Under the pieces are notes generated by a model, which worked only from the letters and a program-made list of their open reading frames with translations, ran no database searches and was not told the origin of the DNA. A program made the translations under genes and the position numbers. From Pseudopithomyces maydicus (taxonomy: Eukaryota; Ascomycota; Dothideomycetes; Pleosporales; Didymosphaeriaceae): a DNA stretch of 64,000 nt. The stretch covers positions 558,001 to 622,000 of the forward strand of contig JANTUC010000016.1 in the NCBI GenBank assembly GCA_026873275.1, in the 5' to 3' direction. Below, in pieces: positions 56,348 to 64,000 of the stretch. Positions within the stretch are counted from its first letter, which is position 1. Every line of letters starts with the position of its first letter.

Positions 56348-57691
56348 TGTGACGCGATGGTGTGTGATTTTGTGCGACGGGGATGACTCTTTGCGATGGA
56401 TGGGTTGCTATGGAAGGAGGTTGCTAGATGGTTTTATACGACGGGGATATTTGGAGACCCGAGTCGTTCTCGAATTTCACATGACAGTATTGAAGACGTA
56501 TGCAGAACATAAGCTGGGATTATTTGTGATGTTCATGGTGTTGAGCGACCCGTTGTGACGTCTAATTATGGGCACCCTGACATCATACCAGGGTCCACAA
56601 GCGCTGTGACGATCGGCGTGCTAAGAAAACTTTAGATACGCAAGCATTTCTCGTTCCCGCACGCGGCCTGATAAGAGCGCATTGGCGCGGACTTCCTGCC
56701 ACGTTCTGGTCGGAGCGGTGTTCCTTTCTCCCGAGCTGGCCTATCTTGGGCGCGCTTGAAGAAACAGAATTGGTCAAGGGACACCAACCATGGTATCACC
56801 TGTGATCGGCTGAGGTAATTTTCTGTGTCCATTTGGGATTGCGACGGGGGCGCTAGATAGGACCAAACTGGTTCAATCCTAGGGACATGAATTGGTGGGC
56901 CAGGATCCACCGAAGGAAGGAGGTTGGTTCCCTATCACATGATAAGATCCTGGTTTCCCTTCACTCTGACTGTAGGGGGAATAGGGTGCGTTTAGTCTAT
57001 TGCCAAAGACGTATGCACCCGAGAACCGTTTTCTTAGCTGCAGAATCACGCAAAGCAGTTACCATCTCATTTAGTAATAACTATTCTATCCTCTACCGTC
57101 TTCGGTAGTGACTACTGTACATAGCCTGCGGATAGGTTGATCATTGGGGTAGCCCTAGTTGATGATCAGTTACTTGGGAGATTACTGCGCAGACATCTCT
57201 TCAATGCTATATTCTAATACTCGTTTGATTCCAACCAAACTACTGATCGTCAGCTGCTATGTATTTCTTTGTACTTGATAATTGTATTTGAAGTGTGAAA
57301 AATATCCATGGATTTGTAGCATGCATACATGGAAGCTGGCACCATAAGGGTGTACCCTGACTTTCTCGAGTAAACCAAACAATTCACTGTTTCACTTGGA
57401 CATATATACTTCGGAGGTGCAAAACATTGGCAGCAATTAGACGCAGCCATGGTGCATATCAGTCGTGTCTATACAAGGCGAATTACAAATAGTACGACGA
57501 TCTTCAGGAGTAGACACGCAATCAATGACTGTGAGTGAGCCACGAGGTTGGAGCCACCTCACACTATAGTAGGGGAGGTAACAGTGCTTTCTCTCTCCAT
57601 AGTCATGGATATTGTTTGGCCATGCTGGAATTCAGTCGCATTAACGAAACACATTCCATAGTAGAACTTGAGACAGCATCCGCATGTCCTA
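56348..57691. other. Intergenic
   Basis: About 1.3 kb, AT-rich in its right half, between the charged protein start and the parvulin stop. No supportable gene. Confidence 0.5.
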
Positions 57692-58165
57692 TCATTTCCT
57701 CCCTTCAACCATAATAATGTGGTACCCCTCGCCCGTCTTGCACTCCCCAATCTTCGGGCTACCCGTGGCTATGCAATCGCACTATCAGCTCCCGAACCAT
57801 GATTCCCATCGATGATGTGACTTACTGCTGGGCTCGAGCTCGTACGCAACCTTTTCAAAGTCCGCCAACAAGCTCCCCCTCACCTTCCATCCCAAACTAC
57901 CACCTGAGAATCGTTAACCTCAATTTGCTTTCCGTACGAAAGATGAACAACACTCACCCTGCCGCGCCTTGTCCTCGCTCATCTCCCTCGCCACCTCGTC
58001 AAACTTAGCCCCGTTCCTCAGCTTCTCCAGCGCCTCCTCCTTCTTGCTGTGCTTTTCGCACAAAATGTGCCGCACATTGATGCTCGTCGCGGGCTTCAAT
58101 TTGCCCTTGGCATCGCCTTTGCTCTCGCCAGCGTCCTTCGCTTTGCCCTTGTTCTTTGGCGCCAT
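57692..58165 (-). CDS. PIN4: Parvulin-type peptidyl-prolyl isomerase Pin4
   Basis: Three exons (57958-58165, 57826-57903, 57692-57768) encode 120 residues. A Lys/Gly-rich basic N-terminus (MAPKNKGKAKDAGESKGD), typical of Par14/Pin4 and linked to nucleic-acid binding, precedes the parvulin domain: INVRHILCEKHSKKEEAL, AKFDEVAREMSEDKARQGGSLGW, LLADFEKVAYEL, ending EGYHIIMVEGRK. The junctions fall at RQG/GSLGW and at PST/TGSP, both in conserved places. Introns are 54 and 57 nt. Pin4 proteins act in ribosome biogenesis and chromatin in other eukaryotes. The start at 58165 is the first ATG. It shares a 271-bp promoter region with the divergent F-box-like gene. Confidence 0.94.
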
Positions 58166-58436
58166 CACCGGTACAGAGAGTTTGGCGACAAGACGGGGTC
58201 GAGACGTTGTTGCCTGAATGTAGAGGGCTTGGCTGAGCGTGCCTGCCTTGTGGCGTGCGAATGAGGTGGTGCTGGTGGGGTAAATTGGCGCAGGTGCGGG
58301 GCACCAGCGGCGTAAGCGGTAGGCGGTAAGCGGTTACTTCTTCCCAACTTTCAGGGAGTCTTATTTACGTGAAGACATATATTCAGGACTTTCCCCGTGC
58401 TTCGTAGGTGAATCCGTAGCACCGATTCTTTTCATA

Positions 58437-60099
58437 ATGTCTCGAGGCTTGGGGGATCTCCCCGTGGAACTTGTCCTCAACATTGTCGAATGGGCATGCG
58501 AAGATGAAACCCCCCAGTCGATGCACAAGATGCTGCTTGTCAATCGTCTCTTTTATCGTTTAGTACTTCCCTACCTGTACAAGAGGTTGTCCGAACAAGA
58601 GCTACTGGCGAATACAGATAGGTCCACGACGCTCTTGCTCAAGCTGCTCTTTGATCCCATTAAGAGAGAATTGGTACATGTACTCGATCTGATGAGTTAC
58701 ATTGGATCCGCGGAGAGTCCTGAGCTGAGCAAAGCTTCCGACAGTCCTTACACGAAAAAAATGCAGGCTGAAACTCATCGGTTGGTGGAACTGGTTTTGA
58801 GATACGAAGAACGCCACGAGATCCAAAAGCTATGGAGAGATAATTTCCTAAACAAATCATCGAAGGATGCGTTTTTCGCATTAGCGCTGATGTGTTTGCC
58901 GAATTTGAAAGAGTTAGGGACATACAATGCAAATACAGACTTCATTATCGAGTATGCTTATATATACGAAGGACTACTATCTGCGTCAAAACACCCAGAA
59001 TCAGGCATCAGTAGACCCTTTGCAAGGATAGAGAAGTTTACGTTGGGGGGCGATGGAAACAAGTACCCCTACGATCCCTACCCGCTGGCCTTTGCGGCAG
59101 GGTTGCCGTCTCTCAAGGAAATCAGCTGTTCTGAACTGGGCGACGGCGATAATTATCATCAAGAAGACACAGACCCACGGTTTATGAAGTTGGAACCTAA
59201 GTCAAGCGATATTACCTCGATTTCATTGCGACCAAGATGCAAGTTGCTGGGCGAGCACCTCATACGGTGCCTGGCCTCAGTAAAAGCGTTGGAGCATTTC
59301 GACTACGAGATCGGACATTCTTGGTGAGTTTTCTGCGTTATTTTTTGGAGTTGCATGATAGCGTCCCCAAAGCTAACTCACATATCTCAAACCAGGGCAT
59401 GGATACCCATCTCAACACTCGAACTCACCAGTGCCCTGGAACACCACAAAAGCACACTAAAATCTATCACACTCGACTTCCTCGACGGGGAAAACGAGGA
59501 CGAGAACAACGTCTTCGTGCCCATGAACTTTAGCGACTACACCGCACTCGAAACCCTTGATATAGCCTACGACCTGCTCTTCCCCGCCGATCCCAATGCC
59601 ACTCCCAATCCCAATCCGGACGTTAACACGAGAGAAAAAAGTGTGGAAGAACATCTCCTGCGAGCACTACCACCGTAAGTCCCACGCTTGGAACCCCAAA
59701 CATCCGCTCAATCATTCTAACGCGTACCGCAGATCCCTTAAATCGCTCACCATATCTCGGGTAGAGGGCCCAAACCGAGTATATGCCGTATACAACAGCT
59801 TTAATACTTTACTGGGATGTACCAACCCCAGCAATGAAGCCGAATTTATCGTTCCGCACCTCAGATCAGCGAAGATGTCCGTGGTTTATTTGCCAGAAGA
59901 GGACACTGGGACTAGTATTGGGGCTGGGACTGTGCAACGGTACGTCCTAGAAAACAGCGAGACAATCCGTAAGGCCAAAGAGCGGGGGATGGAGTTCTTG
60001 GGAATTGAAACTTGGAGTAGCACCGTGAATGTTCTGAAGGCGTCCAAGACACAGCACAATGAAAGACAGTTGGCGGACGTGAGAATGTCCACAATGTAG
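58437..60099 (+). CDS. F-box-like / LRR-type fungal protein
   Basis: Three exons (58437-59323, 59396-59674, 59733-60099) encode 510 residues. The N-terminus GLGDLPVELVLNIVEWACEDE is F-box-like, followed by LLVNRLFYRLVLPYLYKRL, the usual second helix. The rest contains irregular Leu-rich segments of the FBXL type: LPNLKELGTYNAN, LPSLKEISCSELG, STLKSITLDFLDGE, YTALETLDIAYDLLF, RSLKSLTISRVEG once spliced. The introns (GTGAGT..ACCAG, GTAAGT..CGCAG) keep frame and complete Trp and Pro codons. The likely role is substrate selection for an SCF ubiquitin ligase, but many such fungal proteins are uncharacterised and the substrate is unknown. It converges on the Hos4-like gene. Confidence 0.88.
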
Positions 60100-60468
60100 A
60101 TGACATTTAAATGTCACGGCCAATCAATTTGCAACACATTCGCATACAGGGCAACAAGGATAAACAGAACAGGACTCTCAGACTAATATGTGCTCATGTG
60201 CTGTTCATTACGCTATGGACAGAGTAATCATATGACGCATCGTACATTCCATTCAATCGACGTCATGCTTGAATATTGACTGTGAAAGACCGTGTCCAAT
60301 CAGACCAACATAGTTCCTTCCTCTCCGCCTCAGAATTGCACAGTCGTTCCTCCTCTTGCCGCATCCCCAATCGGGGAGGATTCACCACCAGGGTCCAAGG
60401 GTATATGCCATGGGTCGAGCTCGCAGGCCGTACAAATGCGATAAATTCTACACGAAGAGAAAAGAGGT
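60100..60468. other. Convergent 3' flanks
   Basis: About 370 bp between the F-box-like stop and the Hos4-like stop. No gene is seen. Confidence 0.5.
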
Positions 60469-63400
60469 TCAACCTTCACCATTGACTTTTACAGCAACAC
60501 CATTCAGGCCATTTTGCGCGAGTACCATGTCCATAAAGCTCTTCCTTGGCTTGCACTTCTTCTCCGTCACTGCCTGGCCGAGGCTCTGCTTCTCCACGAG
60601 GTGGATCCGCCTCCGCTTCTTAACGTCCTTGATCTCTTCCAGTAGCGGCCGGAGACACTCCAACTTTTCGACCTCGTTCTGCAACGCTTCATCCTGAATC
60701 CAGTAGAGGCCTTCCATATCAAGGAACTGTTGCCGAGCTTCCTTGATGCTTTCCTGTATCTGCGAGTAATCAAAGTCCGGAGCACCCTCCATCGGAAAGC
60801 GGAAATCCTGGGCCAGAAGCGCAACATCGTACTGGCGAAGGAGGAGATTGCGATGCTTCAAAGTGAAAGGCACACGGGTCCAGGAAGAGTAGGGAGCGTC
60901 CAGATTCGCTATATCGAGTTCGGGAAGGCCGAGTATGCCAGCAGCTTGGAATGAAGGAATATAGGTCTTTTCATCGGAGGGGTCCATTTGAAGATCTGCG
61001 GAGGTAGCAAAGAAGATTGGTAGGAACACTGCGGAAACACCCAATTCTTCGCCGGAGAAGTGTAACGGACGGTTATTGCCTAGTTCACATGCACGACGCA
61101 GAGCACGAGGAAGCTTTTCGACGCGCCGTCGCCGTGCATCGAGCTCCTCTTGTCGTTTCGCTTCTTCTGCGGCCCGTTGTTGGGCAGCGGCCTCTTCACG
61201 CTTGCGAGCGGCCTCCGCTTCTTCGGCAATACGTTTCGCTTCCGCTTCCGCCTGCGCAGCCTTTTGGGCTTCTGCTTCGGCCGCTTTGCGGGCGTCTTCT
61301 TCCTCTTTGAGCTTACGAGCAGCCTCTTCTTCGCGTTTCCGAGCAGCCTCCTCCTCACGTTTCCGAGCAGCTTCCTCAGCGGCTTTTCGCTTGGCCTCCG
61401 CTTGCTTTTGCTCTTCCAATCGGCGTTCGCGAACTACATCCGGCGTCGAAGCCTTCTCAGGCGGTGCAGGCGTCGATTTAGCGGATGCAGATGGGGTCCT
61501 CTTGACCCTTGTGTCATCGATCGAGTCATTGGAAGGTCGTCTCTTTTTGATATTGTGTACATCCTTCTCCATCGGCCGTGGCTTCATCTTGTTCTTGACT
61601 CTTCTTTCGTCCGCAGAGTCAATTTCCAGCCTACTCTTGATATGCCCGTGTTCCACCTTGGTACGCATCTTGGACTTTGGCCGATCGTGGTCGCTGTGGT
61701 CGTGAGAAGTCGCTCGAGGGATCTTCTTGACGGCGTCGTGTTCTTCGTCTCCTTTTATCCGTTTGATGGACTTGTGCTCTTCACCTTCGCTGTACGACCG
61801 TGGCTTCACTGTCTTCTTTACCGGCGCCCGTACCTCTTCGTCACTGTCGTCATCGGTGCTCTCGTCGTCTACCACCCGTCTTTGTCGCTTCACTTCACGA
61901 TTTGCCATCTCTTTGCCGGACATCAACCTTCTCGATTTCTGCGGCGCTTGCGGCTCAGTCTTAGATTTGGACAAGGACGCGGGCTTACGATCAGGCCGCG
62001 GAGACGAAGAACGATCTCGCCGTGCCGACGGGGATGATTTCCGCTTCAAACGAGCAGCAGGATTAGGAGGCTCCTTCTTGGATCGCTTGGGGCTCTTGCG
62101 AGTGACCGAGTACACGTCGTATGCCTGTTTGAGGATATCCCTCTCTTGTTCCCACTTTGGACCTCGGCGCTCCTCGGATATCTCCCAGTACGTCTTTCCT
62201 TCTCGGTTTCTCCGCGTAGGATTGAAATTATCCTGTTCGAGCAACAGGTTGACGATCTTCAGGTGACCTCGGCCAATGGCTACTAGCATGGGTGTTTCGC
62301 TGTGTTTCGATGGATCCGGATCTGGCTTGAGCCCACTTGCTAAGAGGATGCTAAGAATATCGTAGTGGCCCCCGCGGGACGCAGCCACACCACACGCAAT
62401 GTTGATCTTTACGTTACTGTTGATCAGCTCTCCCACTGCTAGAATATCTCCATCACCAGCCTTTTCGATCAGCGTTTCCGTGTTATATTCATTGTACAAC
62501 AGCCGTGAGGTAGACTTGGTCTGTGTTACACCCGCGTTGGTGGTGTCTTCGTCGTTCGCAGCATTGTCAACTTCGCGTCGCATGGCGGCTCGGAGCTCCT
62601 TCTCGATGTCGTCGACGTCCTGGGGGTGGTCGACATCGTTCTTGCTGGGAAGCACATCGATTGCACGCTGCCCCTTCTTGTTCTGATGGTGAGGATTCAC
62701 ACGTCCTTGGTTCAGCAAGAGCTTAACGACATCCAAGTGCCCGTTCTCAACTGCGTCAATCAGCGGCGTATCCCGATCGTTCGACTCGCAGTCTGTTCGG
62801 CACCCTTTGCTGATCAGATACTCAACCACTTCCTCCCAGCCATGCAACGAAGCCTTCTGTAGGGGCGTGATTCCCGCAAAATCTGGCACGTCGATTTCCT
62901 CTGGCGCGGCCTCGTAAGCCTTCTGCACCGCGTCGAGATTGCCTTTCTCGCTTTCTCTTGCCAATCGAGTGGAGCCAAATTTGTCGACGCGGCGCGGAGC
63001 CATTGTGCGCCCGGGAGACATTGTTGCGCGACCGGGACGTCCTCTGGGCCGCGATTGGGTGGTCATGTTTGGCGTCTGTGTGGGCCGGGGTGAGGATGAG
63101 TTCTCAGAGCTGTCGTCAGACCAGTTTTTGCGCTCGGTTGAGACTGCCAACGAAGAGCCGTCCTTGCGTTTGCGGCCGGGCATGCCGGAGATGAAGGACT
63201 GCGTCGACTGCGAGCGTTTGTGGGGTCGACCTAGTCCTGGAGTCGCTGGCGAAGTCGGCTGGCGCATCTCACGCACGCCTTCTGTCTTCGCCTTTTGCCG
63301 CGGTGGTTCGAGACCCTTGGGGTGCGAATCATCGCGCTGCTTGCGCTTGCGCGACTCGACGGTAGAGGCGCTGCGACCGCGGACGGTGGACTGGGGAGGT

Positions 63401-63867
63401 GACGCTGCCGAGTGCACAGGCGATCTGGCCGAGTCGGCCGGGCTCGTCTCTTTGGTGTGGCGCGAGGCGGTACGGCTGCTGGGCGAGGCGGGCACGGGGC
63501 TTTTGACGTCGGCATCGTCGACGTGTTTCGTCCCGTTGGGCCTCTCGTGCGAGCCTCTTCGGCCATTGATGGCCTCCTTGACGGAGCGCAGGCGCGCGGC
63601 ATCGTCGTCGTCGCTACGCTCCGTCTTGATCACCTTGGGGCCCTCGGCCGGGTCGCTCTTGATGTCCAGCACGACCGTCTCGGCCTCGGACTCGTTGGGC
63701 TGGTCGTCGTCGCTGTGCTGGCCATCCTGCAGCGCGTCCACGGGCTTGGTGGGCTGGGACGGCGGTTCGGCAGCAGTCGCGGCGGGTCTCTCGACAGCAG
63801 GGCGTTGGTCGCGGCTGCCGTGCTGGGGGTCTGACGGCTTTACAAGCGGCGGGCCATTACTGTTCAT
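60469..63867 (-). CDS. Ankyrin-repeat protein, Hos4-like (Set3 complex)
   Basis: Single exon, 1132 residues. The first 290 residues are disordered, Ser/Pro-rich and charged. Ankyrin repeats follow in two blocks: about 297-410 (GSTRLARESEKGNLDAVQK, GITPLQKASLHGWEEVVEYL, RDTPLIDAVENGHLDVVKLL) and about 460-570 (TLIEKAGDGDILAVGEL, ETPMLVAIGRGHLKIVNLLL). A Lys/Arg/Ser-rich region leads to a long Glu/Ala/Lys/Arg coiled coil (AARKREEEAARKREEEAARK), and then a conserved C-terminal globular part (LDMEGLYWIQDEALQNEVEK, KPRKSFMDMVLAQNG). This arrangement matches fungal Hos4, the ankyrin subunit of the Set3 histone-deacetylase complex. Orthology is inferred from architecture, not from a search. Confidence 0.83.
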   Translation of the reverse strand: MNSNGPPLVKPSDPQHGSRDQRPAVERPAATAAEPPSQPTKPVDALQDGQHSDDDQPNESEAETVVLDIKSDPAEGPKVIKTERSDDDDAARLRSVKEAINGRRGSHERPNGTKHVDDADVKSPVPASPSSRTASRHTKETSPADSARSPVHSAASPPQSTVRGRSASTVESRKRKQRDDSHPKGLEPPRQKAKTEGVREMRQPTSPATPGLGRPHKRSQSTQSFISGMPGRKRKDGSSLAVSTERKNWSDDSSENSSSPRPTQTPNMTTQSRPRGRPGRATMSPGRTMAPRRVDKFGSTRLARESEKGNLDAVQKAYEAAPEEIDVPDFAGITPLQKASLHGWEEVVEYLISKGCRTDCESNDRDTPLIDAVENGHLDVVKLLLNQGRVNPHHQNKKGQRAIDVLPSKNDVDHPQDVDDIEKELRAAMRREVDNAANDEDTTNAGVTQTKSTSRLLYNEYNTETLIEKAGDGDILAVGELINSNVKINIACGVAASRGGHYDILSILLASGLKPDPDPSKHSETPMLVAIGRGHLKIVNLLLEQDNFNPTRRNREGKTYWEISEERRGPKWEQERDILKQAYDVYSVTRKSPKRSKKEPPNPAARLKRKSSPSARRDRSSSPRPDRKPASLSKSKTEPQAPQKSRRLMSGKEMANREVKRQRRVVDDESTDDDSDEEVRAPVKKTVKPRSYSEGEEHKSIKRIKGDEEHDAVKKIPRATSHDHSDHDRPKSKMRTKVEHGHIKSRLEIDSADERRVKNKMKPRPMEKDVHNIKKRRPSNDSIDDTRVKRTPSASAKSTPAPPEKASTPDVVRERRLEEQKQAEAKRKAAEEAARKREEEAARKREEEAARKLKEEEDARKAAEAEAQKAAQAEAEAKRIAEEAEAARKREEAAAQQRAAEEAKRQEELDARRRRVEKLPRALRRACELGNNRPLHFSGEELGVSAVFLPIFFATSADLQMDPSDEKTYIPSFQAAGILGLPELDIANLDAPYSSWTRVPFTLKHRNLLLRQYDVALLAQDFRFPMEGAPDFDYSQIQESIKEARQQFLDMEGLYWIQDEALQNEVEKLECLRPLLEEIKDVKKRRRIHLVEKQSLGQAVTEKKCKPRKSFMDMVLAQNGLNGVAVKVNGEG

Positions 63868-64000
63868 TACGCAGGAAGTGGACAGGACCCAGAAGCTCCT
63901 GCCTCATGTCTGCCTCTTGGAGCAAGGGACAGCGGCAGCGGGAGCGAGGGCAACGCGGGCTGGCGGACAAGGCTGCCGTAGCGCGTGCAGGTGGCGCCCG
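63868..64000. other. Start of the Hos4-like promoter
   Basis: The final 133 bp of the window, upstream of the Hos4-like ATG. GC-rich with nothing else identifiable. Confidence 0.4.

Noticed and set aside
61150..62037. 295-codon plus-strand ORF opposite the Hos4-like gene
   Set aside because: It mirrors the coiled-coil repeats (Phe/Leu/Arg runs); not an independent gene.
1..64000. CRISPR arrays, operons, phage or bacterial defence genes
   Set aside because: No regularly spaced repeats, no Shine-Dalgarno pattern, and spliceosomal introns throughout; the DNA is eukaryotic.

Overview
The window is nuclear DNA of a filamentous ascomycete (Pezizomycotina, most likely Dothideomycetes). Short GT..AG introns of 45-135 nt with CTAAC/CTGAC-type branch points, two intron-containing tRNA genes, and the gene repertoire all point there: fungal-type NBR1, Hos4-like ankyrin protein, 2EXR protein, Zn2Cys6 regulator, yellow/MRJP-like secreted protein. 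The class-level call is inference from protein flavour. No transposase, reverse transcriptase, rRNA, CRISPR array or phage gene was found.

Layout. 1-2.4 kb: 3' part of mitochondrial SDHAF2 (+) converging on a secreted GH53 endo-galactanase (-). 2.4-6.4 kb: gene-poor, rich in simple repeats. 6.4-11.6 kb: a C2H2 regulator (-) with a 2.8 kb non-coding 5' flank, then a Rab5-type GTPase (-). 12.6-19.4 kb: five accessory genes, all on the minus strand (MRJP/yellow-like, SnoaL/NTF2-like, epoxide hydrolase, Zn2Cys6 factor, EthD-type protein), with a tRNA-Lys(CTT) among them. 20.3-24.8 kb: a 2EXR protein and two predicted GPI-anchored surface proteins (-). 25.2-39.2 kb: a conserved housekeeping block: cytosolic isoleucyl-tRNA synthetase, an NDUFAF8-like twin-CX9C protein, Sfi1, the selective-autophagy receptor NBR1 and the nucleolar RRM protein Nop13. 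39.3-44.8 kb: an aspartic protease with an in-frame UAG, an alpha/beta-barrel-like protein, tRNA-Arg(ACG) and a Nudix hydrolase. 47.6-49.5 kb: a ferric-reductase-type transmembrane oxidoreductase. 52.7-63.9 kb: a 931-residue unknown protein, a charged small protein, the parvulin Pin4, an F-box-like protein and a Hos4-like ankyrin protein.

Most genes were rebuilt as spliced models. In every complete model the exon lengths sum to a multiple of three and the joined protein keeps family motifs across each junction. Four genes do not read through cleanly: MRJP-like, 2EXR and ferric reductase each need one extra base at a homopolymer, and SFI1 changes frame near its 3' end. In the aspartic protease the conserved Trp codon after DTGSSDL reads TAG.

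The most distinctive non-coding signal is a 16-nt sequence, ACAATTCTTTCATCAA, present identically upstream of both tRNA genes, each time downstream of a TATATATA element near -50. It looks like a shared RNA polymerase III upstream promoter. The other candidate for novelty is the co-oriented accessory block at 12.6-19.4 kb, which has a regulator and small-molecule enzymes but no backbone synthase in view.
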